IMG/VR virus record: IMGVR_UViG_3300042346_000462
Coordinates: 1 to 48,761 of that record
Strand: one strand, 5' to 3'
Source of the DNA: a virus
DNA length: 48,761 nucleotides
In this document: positions 24,301-30,349 of the stretch, in pieces
Numbering within the stretch: the stretch's first letter is position 1
Layout: every line of letters starts with the position of its first letter
The notes under the pieces: generated by a model
What the model saw: only the letters and a program-made list of their open reading frames with translations
Told to the model about the DNA's origin: nothing
The model's database searches: none
Made by a program: the position numbers and the translations under genes

Positions 24301-26563
24301 CAGCACCATACTTTCTTGCGATTTCAACGGACGGGATGTACGCCTCAGAGTAAATAAGCGGTTGCCCGTCCTTTCCTGATTTTTCAAAACTGGCAATTTC
24401 TGAGCCGTAAGAACTGGTCCTGAGTTGCTTGATGGCATCCTCAAAATACTTCACGCTACCTACAGTGTTAGCGTCGGCGGCGTAAATTTGCTTGGCACGC
24501 TCTTGTGCCAAAGACCTTGCCTGAGGATTGCCATCAAGAACTCCTTCCCTGCCGAGTTGTTCGATTGCGATTTCAAGGGAATTTCTAATGGCGGCAGTCT
24601 CAGCCATGAACTTGTCAGTTCTAATGCCCTTGTTTTCCCCAGTTCCAAAGTATTCAAGCAGATGCCTTCCCAATTGGCCACGCTCGGTGAGGTTGTAGAC
24701 GAGAAGGTGGCTTAGCACCTCATGGCCAAAGTCGGTAGGTCTGTAGATGTCTGGGTTCATCCAGACTACTGGCACCATTTCCCCTGAAGAGGCCTCGTGT
24801 GCCAAGAAGAACGAACCTCTGGCATCTTTGGTGATGCCCTGTGCGGACAAGCCCTTGCTCTCAAGCAAGGCAAGGACCTCGGCCGCAGGAAGGGCAGAGC
24901 CGACAGCCTTACGCTTCTGGTTAGGGTCCATAATCAGGTGCATCATCTGTGCGACATACCTGACGTTGGAAGAAGCCCTAGTGGACTTAGCCCTATCCAC
25001 ATCCGTGGTCATCTTCCTGAAGAACGAGCCCAACTCTGGGTTCATGCTGTCAATCTTCGGCATGAACTGAGTGTCGAAGTCCCTGATGTAGTTTTCGTGC
25101 TGGAATGCACCGCTGACATTGGCCCAAAGATGCCTGAAAGCACCGCTGTATCCGCCCCACACCATGCCCATGGTGGCACCGCCGACCATACCCCGCTCCC
25201 TGTCGTTCATGTAGCCTAAGCCAGCGAAGAACAGGGAGTCCTTGTAGGCATGCTTCAATGCCGCAGTGGACATCTGGAGGACGGGGTCGACTGTGACGTT
25301 GATGGCCTTGGCGGCGTTCTGAGCCGAGCGGCTCATGAGTTTATTGCCAGCCACACGCTCAATGACAGTAAGGCCGTTGATTTGGTCGGCCGTAATGACG
25401 CCGTCCGCAAGGAGGGTGGCCTGCTCTCCGAACTCTCCGAGCAACTCGGCGGTGGTCCTGAGGCCAAGCGAGCCGAGATAGCCTACAGTCTGCCTGACTT
25501 CGCCAGCACCAATGTCAGCCAAGCCGTTGATGGCCTGAGTCTGTGCCATGTTCCTAGCGTGTGCGGAATTAATCCCAGCCCTGCCAGCAATGGCGTCTAT
25601 GTTGCCCCCCACGAGCCCTTCGACCATGTTGGCAGGGATGGAAATAGCCTTGGAAGCGGCCGTAGCCATCGTTCCAGTAGACCTGAGTGCGGCACCATGT
25701 GCCAATGAATCCAACTTCTTACCAGCGTCGGTAAGGGTGCCCATCACCCTAGCGTAATAAGAGGCTTTTGCGGCTTGGGCCGCTCCAGCCCTAGCCATAT
25801 TGGTAGCCGCACCTACGGCAAGAGCCTGAGAGGCACCTCCAGTGAACGGAGCCGCAATCATGGAGCCGAGTTCAAGACCCAAGAAGGACATGGCGTGGGC
25901 CACCTTCGGGTTCCTGAGGGACCGCAGGGTCTCTGCGGTGTCGTTGTCCATGTTCACATAAGGCAGGGCCTCGTAAACGGACATGTCGCCCTGCATGATT
26001 TTGTTGCTATCCCAGAGGTACCTGCGGGCATGGTTCCACTGCTGGGCTTCCTCCTGCCAATTTTTGGAAATTTTGCCGCTGGTGATGGCACCAATGGCGG
26101 ACTTGAACTTAAACAGTGGGGAGGTCGGGTTCTCTGACTCGGCAAACATGCCCCACATGTCTCGCAGGGAGCGGACGACGCCTTCTGCGGCACCGCCGAC
26201 AACCTTGATGGGGTTTGGGTCTTCGACGATACCCTCGACCAAAGTGGCGGGGAGTTTTGCGATTTCGGCACCAGTCTCGCCGATGATTTCAAGCCAGTCG
26301 GTGTGACGCTTATTCATTCCCTCTACCAACTTTTCCCAATGCTCCTTGGCGTCTGGCCTAGACAGGTCGATGCCCTTGTTAGGGTTCATCTCGTACCACT
26401 TGGCGACGTCGTTATCGACGCCTGCGTCACCCCACAGGTCCTCCTTAGGTTGGGCTTGGGAGGGTTGCAGGCTCATCCTGCCACCAGCGGCACGAATAGC
26501 GGCCGCATAAGCGGCCGTCTGGTTGATGTCGTTGGGGTCCTTAGGGGAGTACGGAGCGTCCAT
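9314..26563 (-). CDS. Giant 5749-residue polyvalent / ejected internal virion protein
   Basis: An uninterrupted frame of 17,250 bases, about 35% of the genome, starting at a TAATG junction. The N-terminal 400 residues include Ala/Gly-rich hydrophobic helices (SMIAAPFTGGASQALAVGAA). At 2121-2125 HEAQH within NPLASIVLHEAQHVLQ is a zincin metalloprotease motif of the kind found in large polyvalent phage proteins. At 614-619 HEVLSH has one residue too many for HExxH. At 4690-4695 EELQSD matches a motif common in such proteins. At least four short Tyr/Gly strand-then-helix modules recur. Gene order (after nozzle and small internal proteins, before holin) matches ejection proteins of short-tailed phages. 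I infer it is packaged and delivered with DNA, acting on host defences or the envelope; this is not proven. No RNA polymerase motif set was found. Confidence 0.8.
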   Translation of the reverse strand: MDAPYSPKDPNDINQTAAYAAAIRAAGGRMSLQPSQAQPKEDLWGDAGVDNDVAKWYEMNPNKGIDLSRPDAKEHWEKLVEGMNKRHTDWLEIIGETGAEIAKLPATLVEGIVEDPNPIKVVGGAAEGVVRSLRDMWGMFAESENPTSPLFKFKSAIGAITSGKISKNWQEEAQQWNHARRYLWDSNKIMQGDMSVYEALPYVNMDNDTAETLRSLRNPKVAHAMSFLGLELGSMIAAPFTGGASQALAVGAATNMARAGAAQAAKASYYARVMGTLTDAGKKLDSLAHGAALRSTGTMATAASKAISIPANMVEGLVGGNIDAIAGRAGINSAHARNMAQTQAINGLADIGAGEVRQTVGYLGSLGLRTTAELLGEFGEQATLLADGVITADQINGLTVIERVAGNKLMSRSAQNAAKAINVTVDPVLQMSTAALKHAYKDSLFFAGLGYMNDRERGMVGGATMGMVWGGYSGAFRHLWANVSGAFQHENYIRDFDTQFMPKIDSMNPELGSFFRKMTTDVDRAKSTRASSNVRYVAQMMHLIMDPNQKRKAVGSALPAAEVLALLESKGLSAQGITKDARGSFFLAHEASSGEMVPVVWMNPDIYRPTDFGHEVLSHLLVYNLTERGQLGRHLLEYFGTGENKGIRTDKFMAETAAIRNSLEIAIEQLGREGVLDGNPQARSLAQERAKQIYAADANTVGSVKYFEDAIKQLRTSSYGSEIASFEKSGKDGQPLIYSEAYIPSVEIARKYGADGVMNPLKYMFEEFVAGHAENMFVHTNLQDLSIPDSDRPLRMYFERKFIERLSRVSSEMELAGIRAKHGPIAPDGRPTIQAEIYDDGVYRRHPEADNLLKNMIQSARSLNDAPVHQLSPEMQLAVAKKHRKEFLFNISGNGATFKGEKERNDMSAKSAEGAFKVFDSLPDELKPKFTVDEHGNRSADVYTMKDEVLDALVTSGYLDAESARIAKAFRDTYLGYESSGFTSPNMFYGQALNASHRTVTMGNLFKRIFGEDVPVTHRVFVPFELKVSLRTTDSQGRPLRKPRGGFLTTVVDYTAIHRRQLKMWSRADVKALFTNIGEFNEFFHHYMMNMLREPSARVDSATLFRPKFGANAEKVRDIMYETFGASKRKDESYFNAPREGYFSDHEDPNFPIHSMRLENLIGVEKLSASPFPYHHGRSYEPLRRNLSTAGFEEISANVFASGQGYRVIRERSTSGGGWKVFSPFGGLVGRYNEKDKAFKAAQKHLRKAMNPADILSLPSEEGWEQMSRPERLRSIQEQSYKAKEYYEAKGILANNVNLSLAPVRDGGTTFEPKWVDVDTVQRLFKSLMDGIPVSFGDFLQNKNELSTYQESNRLAYNLGIVRIMPNQDKGNRVDSRYVGKSVKLMPHMTNGEVMVYVDKNYYSLHQASGTEFLLQDIQSEIQHVAEAVNPDAITSSYMTLEPKALADFGNHRSIQTLINSSIKAFREGKDTADENVVAYVQGRNKIIKSEQFRGLLGATSAAELKTALDGLNKNSEIPADFRTSVRQIAAAMGFPSGQPTRAELKAWNDKGHKEFISVIREASMMLIPDDMNTAKIIKGYDRKGNLVVGIGTTKDVTTHAKALTKLLSAIDGDEAASRVAEGLKTAFAHWAPQISETGDIASSEIGSVPRRSVQFATKEGIRRQEIISPEYTAENLGEGISDHLFIIGGQDMQLLNPNGMVTVIRNGKTGIKGGTDAGTIPSARQPRGAMKAASFSKNFGSMSQHDALVADGIRDTWFAKETLPQKLYHLATSLVASDKSKDQLVSKVWSEYMSKGDHKELARAFMDLADETKIQSIRHMAQATLGLALAMDEGLMRRRFEERWGEQSASKDYARAESLFMDQYWDEAVANYNISAQTYWNVGAEKTVIEGHYETAASSQFHNAFKKAGDAHMAEIANLRKTRDKFHGLAKSNFSIGGVDMLTADRRSEVIKAGLAKELLFNGKRVLAFEFSDAEAYLNTSSVEGQPHMLPFAGMPDAEKAFADYAFEVKRRAADDRLPKYIPHSTPIGKETTLGKVFGHDSMYYYYPEMKDVKVRWYDGHGGAAVRLMNDEYVIELGIRSFASAALNVKHDIDGMVFNDHTSLSSRFVATNPLASIVLHEAQHVLQEKAGWMNEHGHIMHINREVVLGHYANLLGIRSNFSLSEQIGKSIAADSLWSDADKTAARDVGELANRLALANESPVVRHLNMRAGHLMKTAMRNFAGIIASEADAGRIDREIAKKVLDLQAEVGRAESPSEYLSAYKNMMKIREKVRRTNAQYSIKSHFDVEFRAATSALGLVRSVVAMEHSTPEQRALLIRQSLEDYIDLNYLIRPEERMARETEDRRMLTQSELAEKPRKYTADILPEGSVMAIISNAIGKSDVITPSQLMEGQTRGLDAFEAGGRNPVHVVMQSIGGIGEKAEDSQGFAMMGKLSLVRHILARASDELTMLNRFVVSERGWAVEDGRITLKTGNYIVEGDYEAAVRRFSQKFGTLHQYDKYDRSESNSYVVPFETKENGTYTMAEILEIAGAKVASEDVLSLGNSLMDLVASDEFPPMFKVGEVMGLLSGEGDRKYSKEAADAVLLNRVVSSLDKDMVLTKNDLLNIFAYNHHQTRLPYSSSRKGFGIGEVVSPEVMARSKETENAQKLVKAFGDRSRAFAERTMIGDNSTQVFSYESKDFVIGKFVLTGTEYKFSVPSLETFIHGEADKAAVAQIKSRIAKGLSSRFQRETIENVGGSTSNRDLVRKLNNRLERMSYMIKPMLEAFADNMLRVGEQDRSIKSKIALLMLTEIEKSLIRTTPWESIGAQETSNQTKPSYIGAVSGSVSGSYIQGGLNRIYGKTSILSDSSDLGGTGRGETYQLPFSNPNMPSLRTLAGGFMLQHLGEMSDANTGFSRVETGLEFQPSGNRTSAEITAYGNLSYLDRVGADRNIRSVIKDGGAEAISFQMSTLHNNWSTEDSIGNIATRLQEAIEVGEEGLLNIERMIDEVNGFKNYLSDSSFDFDDYSYGTFVKQEFEKGVAAGLTKEQSIEALADRLEVRKAEHKARYADMAKVMQMQLDELRAVSPLHPLYQQQGAHQSGLIDFGSMIRTGSTRRTNTTGVSIITHGKDSFVDVDVALADSDAPTSVTLESFNTSNAVPRHVVLQANKRAFNMEAKVTGMYGGSIFESPSATQPTITPSMRYDVEMDFITRSIYNAEGILEAPPSNIEKILDGTMFLSQNVFASLHNDAGGESLIQWALSNRRDQIQADYNTGGVFDNMGRQSQDPVLHPQGMRINRAVLGNLVAPYVLSHDLIGFAEAKEGHIMNVRNTLDVGPYHELVAMAETADMRDRAQANAFNELLSQWFLMVDKNNLSRLLYESSSTQAVDGVMLRLNVLQGVKMSKVRPERSAEFIRAVDEGATYGYDHLYGDSEIYKTQAKQGLPAEVIKYVSEQISSQGIDQEFWRGYFFGVAAMKKTKTRSPRPHAYRRDGKLAVTVQGQEPILKVRRNLEKKRRSKSYGMDVDSIDLESSDGHDPVIGSLFGGNNSRVAFKDTEAAAIKRGTGYVTGVRPEEVDMHTAITEMATRQALENEYVDTQGSFGVKDAWLVDTLDKTLSVGTTGRGKYALSLKTRKANVSSRVRRELIVSRLASIASAMGKETLSVQPARFSAARRQSLNYVGLPNESRRADAFYAGHVQSNSWSGMPFDSAIAAERDKPKVGFAWTRLEDGRIMLNISPNTDVSGYYDGIFSDNYVNALGYSHRRTLGWDVQSKTLIPQSAHHALPIFGTYSTEFKNKAGAIQASVAKLMDFSSAPVLRQHELAARSMAKRALLGRLGGNSRVSGVSSHLSPDKFGQGVKSIAKIREGSDALDFASLELSNSEHVGQYTDLSDLLMSSSPENSYSTIILPKNATLEDIQTAYFTMAAYHGMALKNQDKMQQVMRMEHYLRRGESDNPWAGQLSWGGAMSQDNVISFTKMLKMHEEQSLAAPKEGGMPALKGYRVSEVAHSGYDPTAEVNRVANQLVMYNPQLLSDIGRLSERLTSSDSGYYMPDVERGIAMNGDRSAVIGMLMPDQPHLERYAWDSSKKHNLTIIRKSDKSGYMVGHDVVSGVTEAGMVSKTRKVMAFRTEAEANKYRDSVLAGGVEAEVPAALFREGEYQLTEHEAEKAYGPKSGKADVYAGLAVSDEFITKGKTETSRVYANDGKFYVGNIDTPFDTKAAAQAAQAMLLKPESITGKAPQRRSVSLSTGGVGQFEHDIRRGLQFGIGGSYIQFAPRALNVLRTALVPMLEKNKHGATKKVKKAVEVATGNEWYEMFVENAVSKNEMRVLGLAEFLYDNKDNKLTKMEVAKFLWAMYPQTGRRADEMPASPYLARVNSPSKAVASAATRFHREREKHLRLIEEEIESAAEEEKGQMVAYLATVRKMHDEALRTALEQFYEKEAAKQMVEAGPEGAKTILESASKEYPRKTAETEALSVDNENFVRPKGAGEVISEPVLETYRHIFNDAFAKARLEAVGRLAGFDFEIPDFRSSTTHLDVINDWGASEAEPVIGLGNKTNRNVFPQADLEAYPYNIQYNAGQPDYAGYTSGVGQYGWDTLHTSMGLEKANAYIANLKRMRERVGDNAEEAARLDMQIASIERIMKVKSVAQSRMANSGHKNTPRGTMQLGHARHSDVIVTAYHRANANLTEVGNSLSMSRDTIAALGIEELQSDRYQGSTFGPQPDAFLGSDFKSVENSKLFAELKTLREQVLAERDRLESVADPLKYVQSSVKSKHKTVIRRVIADREIRKATPFLLYAVAINKGLVGEENGIVLDFEKTHKVSPDTAKKYGLKDNNIPTVVFTEKYEGALHESMLELVHQAESGQLHYGAMGEVYGFGMGRVLGLAATTLDNYWHYMSENSTDNLVRYIASVGLQFNPEFMGKLDWLGEYYKNELDYNDAAKHGVNFDKIALESLLDFRRRVERFEARTDQVREWKMKTLIGIKRAEELYYEPAHLLTDFRNKRDLHSKIHEPWQPEAAYASEIRVDYKRPYRIEGQRITNIASNIERYVRMEDLVELGISPDDIVQNQRKLMAKMRYMDYNFVELTPAQAVAMDIRLVGQVLGVTAEQAAELMAKRDSARSYINETFLKVLTKPEEVTFPELDRLGDYGMKVIQAVDIDFDNTSGNPVSRARGSQHTESRTLLGKMFEMNAAAIVSVYRANVPDPVMEKAKARIVEIEALVGKVDSDAFTYPDTIPLGEDGAYRGVMTNWYVMRALQNRKDALVVMDARHHRKRYDSNRNIVGLFNLGGGIIAPINISGFKYSEFMAAGYIMHEAKKRTTHGGFLEALHNGNLHQIPDAEQFLSNEKKITWNNVEGLLEDHLMESAREIIDELPMFTSGKTAIGMRASVKSVIDLALKHSNTYRDSSQATLKGLVKATRSGSRTPESIFEQIKSSGITDGADVAKRVATHIAKPQGVFLSVPVGRTHGYATNYGAPLWHNKIYYAGMHDALVNQVSHDAFETPDIIMVDGKYSIIDKKTGKPIAEGIVSFNEAQEKAAQNAKYLGAVPIVSNFLKSYKGMGAYAMEAFMLTGHGPSSMAQTMSNKLFSTADARSSGRQVAFGGMTIAGGMAGAESGNLQNQMTTSFGSKTPTEDFMKQGTNMGLNREDAVHGLFGPDSGDPASTAMENSVAMHAMGLRATSSADEVAAATARMVGFTGPMLVIRPKYPNANHVAEAKKMIVQGIPFMSLRGVDSNQAMTKQAVEMYKFYTAGRGQKRDEPRPESN

Positions 26564-27531
26564 TAATCAAAAGTAATGCTATTGTTGTCCCAGATGCTGT
26601 TCTGAGTGGTCCTGTTACCTTCATTGTCTTCGGCCAAGAAGTCCACTCCGTTCGCATTGGCGGTGTTCTTAAGTTTTTCCATGGTCATGGCCCTGACTCT
26701 CTTGAGGAGCGTACGTTCGTTGCCCTTGAAACGGGTGAACCAACTGGAGGCTCGCTGGGGGGTCATCGACTGGGCAAACGAGATGTCTTTGTCGGACACG
26801 TTGCCGCCAAGACCCTTGCTACCAGTCATGACCTTCATGAAGTCCTTGGTGATGGACGTTTCAAGAGCCCTAGCCTCAGTGGAGGCCTCGCTATAGCCGA
26901 AACCCGTCAGCATGGCGTTCTCGGAGTAAATCTTTTCCAGCCTAGACAGGTTGCCTAGAAGCATTTGGGAGTCCACGACGAGACCCCTGAAGGAGTCAGC
27001 CGCTTCGTCGCCGCCCTTGAAGGGGACGTTGGTGACGCCGTACTGGTTGGCGTAGGCATGGACAGGAAGGTCCTTCATGCCCTGAGGGGTGGCTACCTGC
27101 CTGCTACCCTTAGGAATGATACGCCACGTAGCCTTGGTAGGAGCGGCGTTCTTGTCGCCGTTTTCTGGCAAGCCCATGTCGAACTCGTATGGGTCGTACA
27201 TCTGGAAGACGGCACGTCCGTTCTTGGAACCAGTAAGAGCCGCCGCCGCACCAAAGTCTTCGATGGCGTTGGCATAGAACTCGGCGTCCTTGGCGAACCT
27301 AGAGGGCTCCTCGGGAGCCTTTTGGCTTCCGCCGCCACCACCGCCCATGCCCACGGACTGACCGCCACCACGCTTCTTGCTTTGAAAAAGCGGAGCCGCC
27401 TCAGACAGGGGGTTCATGCCCATCTGCTTGGCCATCATGGCCCGCTCTGGGTAGTAGTACCCCTCCTGCTTAGACTGGCCTAAGACGTCCTGAGGGCTGA
27501 CGTTGAACTCGTCGTTGAATCCAGAGTCCAT
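26563..27531 (-). CDS. Probable internal virion protein, 322 aa
   Basis: 322 residues. The N-terminal third is polar with a Gly run (GGGQSVGMGGGGGGS near 55-70). The middle and C-terminal parts are helical, with segments such as VDSQMLLGNLSRLEKIYSEN and TKDFMKVMTGSKGLGG, a pattern I associate with head or ejected proteins of short-tailed phages, without a family name. It ends in a TAATG junction with the giant gene and begins in a TAATG junction with the gene before, so it is translationally coupled to both. The likely role is inside the capsid or in the ejection apparatus, by position. Confidence 0.55.
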   Translation of the reverse strand: MDSGFNDEFNVSPQDVLGQSKQEGYYYPERAMMAKQMGMNPLSEAAPLFQSKKRGGGQSVGMGGGGGGSQKAPEEPSRFAKDAEFYANAIEDFGAAAALTGSKNGRAVFQMYDPYEFDMGLPENGDKNAAPTKATWRIIPKGSRQVATPQGMKDLPVHAYANQYGVTNVPFKGGDEAADSFRGLVVDSQMLLGNLSRLEKIYSENAMLTGFGYSEASTEARALETSITKDFMKVMTGSKGLGGNVSDKDISFAQSMTPQRASSWFTRFKGNERTLLKRVRAMTMEKLKNTANANGVDFLAEDNEGNRTTQNSIWDNNSITFD

Positions 27532-28340
27532 TATTCATTACCCTCTTCGTCTTCGTAGTCGTACTGGAGGGCTTGGAAGGAGGTCTGCTTGTCCTTGTTC
27601 TTGGAAGGGTTCATGACGACCACTCGCTTCTTGCCGTTTACGTTGGCAAGTCCCGGAAGTACGTAGGCTTCCTTAGCCGCTTGCTTCATCATTTCGGAGT
27701 CGCCCGTCTTGGCTAATTCCTTGACCAAGATGTCGTGCAACTGGCTGGCTCGGGAAGGGTCTTGGATTACTGCGGCCCTGTACTTCTTGTACTTATCCAT
27801 TCCCATGCTTTCGATGGCGGTCTTAACCCACTGGGAGTCTTTGGCCACCATTTCATAAACTGGAGCACTGAATTTCTTAGAGCCTCCCATGCGTTCCATC
27901 TGGAACTTTTCACGGGATTTAACAAGTTCTTCGCTAGACAACGGGTTCTTGACGCCATTGGCATCACGGGGAGGAGTGTCTCCGCCAGCAGTCAACTTGT
28001 AGCCAAGGGTTCCAGCACCACCAAGACCAACAGCCTGTGCGGCATAGCCAGCACCAGTAAGGCTTCTGTGGCCGTCGGTGGCGGCGACGGCTGGCATAGA
28101 TGAGCCAGTTTGTGCACCACCCATTCCCCTGTAGGGCTTCCCGCCGCTGTTGATTGCCGCCCTTCCGCCAACCCAATTTGGCTTTCCACGAGTTCGGACT
28201 CCCAAGCCACGAGCGATGTCCTCGGTCCAAGAGCCAGGATTTAGCCTAGAACCGCTAAACCATTCACTCATGGTTTTCCCGAGTTTACCTTTTCTGATGC
28301 CCTGACGGACACCCTTGATTGCACTGCTTAGAGTTCCCAT
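27531..28340 (-). CDS. Probable internal virion protein, 269 aa
   Basis: 269 residues. A basic amphipathic start (MGTLSSAIKGVRQGIRKGKLG) is followed by a Gly-rich region, a weakly hydrophobic stretch (GYAAQAVGLGGAGTLGYKL, about 97-115), and a helical C-terminal half ending in an acidic tail (YDYEDEEGNE). Basic amphipathic N-termini recur in neighbouring genes (29840-30349, 46535-47086), suggesting membrane or DNA contact. It starts after AACTAAA, with no SD sequence. No family recognised; the internal or ejected virion role is inferred from the position between nozzle and giant genes. Confidence 0.55.
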   Translation of the reverse strand: MGTLSSAIKGVRQGIRKGKLGKTMSEWFSGSRLNPGSWTEDIARGLGVRTRGKPNWVGGRAAINSGGKPYRGMGGAQTGSSMPAVAATDGHRSLTGAGYAAQAVGLGGAGTLGYKLTAGGDTPPRDANGVKNPLSSEELVKSREKFQMERMGGSKKFSAPVYEMVAKDSQWVKTAIESMGMDKYKKYRAAVIQDPSRASQLHDILVKELAKTGDSEMMKQAAKEAYVLPGLANVNGKKRVVVMNPSKNKDKQTSFQALQYDYEDEEGNE

Positions 28341-28346
28341 TTTAGT

Positions 28347-29837
28347 TTATCGGATAGGTCTTTTGAAATTCATTTTCCTGCCAGTGATTTCCCTAGACTG
28401 CGGGGGAGCCCCGAAGTTTCTGATAGCACTGATTGGGTCAAAGTCACGCTTTGGAATGCGTGGGTTAAGGGCATTTCTTTGGCTGATGGCATCCTCAATG
28501 GAAGTTTCTGGCATTGGATTAAGCGTGAGGCCGCTTGCCGCCCTTTCAAAAAGAGGGTCCTGCTCATTGCCATAGTAAATGCTTCCTACTGACGGGTCGA
28601 CGTCCCCCCATCTTCCTTGAGCCGTATTGCCTTTAGTGAAGTGAAGGAAACTCGGGTCGTGATACTGGTCTGAAGTTAGCGAATCTAGGCTATGGTCTCC
28701 CGCCTGATATCCCTTCATTCTAGCCCTTAGGAATTCTCCGAGCCTAGCGTCTGTAAATTCACGTTTACTCGGGCCCGTAATAGGTTCACGATTTTGAAGG
28801 GGGCCGATTTCTGGGTCCTTGGGAAGCCCTCCGCCCATACGGACTGCGTCAGCGATGGGGTCAAAGTTTTTGTCTTCCCAAGAAAATTCTGGACCCATCC
28901 AGTCGGGCCTTTCGTCGGTTTCCACCATTCCTACTTCGCCTTTCTGGCTGTTCCTGAATTGTCCCTCGTTGGCCCAGATGTTCCCTTCTGCGTCTTTGAA
29001 TTCGCCAGTAACGATGTTGTTACCAACCCAGTTGCCGCCTTTTCTAATAAAAGGCGTCTTTTCAGGGAACCATCCGCCCGTAGTTTCAGTAGGTTCTGGC
29101 GTAGAGAAATGCTTCCCATAGGCACGCTCCCTGTAGGTCACAGCACCCTTGCCTTTGACACCGACAGTTTCTGGGATGAAGGAATCAGGGTCAAAGTGTG
29201 CGTACTTGCCGACCCTCATATTCCGTGCGTGTGCATCTGCGTGGCCACCACGTGCCATGGCGGTGTTGAATGCGGAGTTGGGGTCTTTCATTGAGGCCGC
29301 AAGGTCTGCATCCTCTTGGGTGGCGGTCCTGATGTTCTTGCTGGCAAGGTATTCTGCCTGAATTTGCCCCTGCGTTTTCGGCTGTGCCGCACTTGCGGCT
29401 ACGGCTGAAGGCAAAGATGGCGTCGTCTGGACGGGAATGGAAGTTTCTGAAGACTGAGAGAAAGACGGAATTTTAAAGGGAGAAGACTGATTCCCAGTCG
29501 GTCTTGCCATCGGTCCAGAATACGGCTGTGGGCGAGCCATGGGACCAGAGTATTGCGGGCTAAACTTGGGCATCCAAGACGGCATGTCTTCGTTTCCGTG
29601 CTTAGTCCTTACTCCCTTGGAGTCGATGCTGCCAACAACGCTATGAGTCTTAGGGTCGAAATTTGTAATAGGCTTGCCTGTGACGTCTTGGTAGAAATCT
29701 TCATCTACCTCAAAGTTATTAAGGCCAGACCAATACGAAGCCTCTGGCAACTTACGCTTTCTGGTTCCCCTGTATGCCTGAATCGGACTGGAGTCGTTAG
29801 GAGAAAGGGTAAGGCTTGCAGGATTAGTCGTTGCCAT
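28347..29837 (-). CDS. Hypothetical structural protein, 496 aa, low complexity
   Basis: 496 residues, rich in Pro, Ser, Gly and charged residues, with few long helices, so probably extended or disordered in large part. A near-duplicate segment occurs close to residue 95-115 (YSGPMARPQPYSGPMARP). Several short Trp/Pro segments follow (RPDWMGPEFSWEDKNFDP). No enzyme motif is visible and no family is recognised. Its start lies 2 bases after the stop of the previous gene. Position suggests a virion-internal or tail-tip component. Confidence 0.5.
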   Translation of the reverse strand: MATTNPASLTLSPNDSSPIQAYRGTRKRKLPEASYWSGLNNFEVDEDFYQDVTGKPITNFDPKTHSVVGSIDSKGVRTKHGNEDMPSWMPKFSPQYSGPMARPQPYSGPMARPTGNQSSPFKIPSFSQSSETSIPVQTTPSLPSAVAASAAQPKTQGQIQAEYLASKNIRTATQEDADLAASMKDPNSAFNTAMARGGHADAHARNMRVGKYAHFDPDSFIPETVGVKGKGAVTYRERAYGKHFSTPEPTETTGGWFPEKTPFIRKGGNWVGNNIVTGEFKDAEGNIWANEGQFRNSQKGEVGMVETDERPDWMGPEFSWEDKNFDPIADAVRMGGGLPKDPEIGPLQNREPITGPSKREFTDARLGEFLRARMKGYQAGDHSLDSLTSDQYHDPSFLHFTKGNTAQGRWGDVDPSVGSIYYGNEQDPLFERAASGLTLNPMPETSIEDAISQRNALNPRIPKRDFDPISAIRNFGAPPQSREITGRKMNFKRPIR

Positions 29838-29839
29838 TG

Positions 29840-30349
29840 TTATTCAGATTCTGGTTCAAATTTTTCTGGGAATGGTTTTCCCATATGCCCGTAGGCTTTA
29901 CGCCTAATGTCGTTGTAAAGGGCTTCGTTTTCGTCCGTAGCATGAGAGCCAGCCCAAGCACTAAAGCCAAGTGTGGCAGGAATTCCTACGTACGGGATAA
30001 AGGAGGAGCCTTCAATCGCCGTAGTTTGGAGCCATGATTTAGCAGGGTTTTTCCTGTGATAGGAGTTAGACCTCCAGTATTTAAGAAGGTCATCTGGGTC
30101 AATGACACCGCCGCTAAGGCCTTCGTCGTCTTTTACGAGGCCCTCGGCGACCAATTTGTCAAACACGTTGGTAAACTGCTCATCGTCCATGGCGTCAGGG
30201 GTTTCCCAAAATGGAGCATTAACGACGCCGCCACCACCGCCGTATACAATAGGGTTCCTGTACTTGTACATCTTGTTCGCAAGCGTCTTATGGCCTCGCT
30301 TTGCAAGGCCCTTGAGGGCTGGCTTAAGAATGGCTTTGGCTAATCCCAT
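29840..30349 (-). CDS. Probable internal virion protein with amphipathic basic N-terminus
   Basis: 169 residues. The first 30 are basic and amphipathic (MGLAKAILKPALKGLAKRGH), followed by a Gly run and an acidic helix (MDDEQFTNVFDKLVAEG). A weakly hydrophobic stretch (SFIPYVGIPATLGFSAWAG, near 115-135) could touch membrane. It begins at a TAATG junction. No family recognised. Like its neighbours it may belong to the set of small proteins carried with the giant protein. Confidence 0.5.
   Translation of the reverse strand: MGLAKAILKPALKGLAKRGHKTLANKMYKYRNPIVYGGGGGVVNAPFWETPDAMDDEQFTNVFDKLVAEGLVKDDEGLSGGVIDPDDLLKYWRSNSYHRKNPAKSWLQTTAIEGSSFIPYVGIPATLGFSAWAGSHATDENEALYNDIRRKAYGHMGKPFPEKFEPESE

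Noticed and set aside
22829-24379. 516-codon open frame on plus, antisense to the giant gene
   Set aside because: Shadow of the strong G/C third-position bias in the giant gene; no leader, and composition (Val/Leu/Arg/His-rich) typical of antisense frames.
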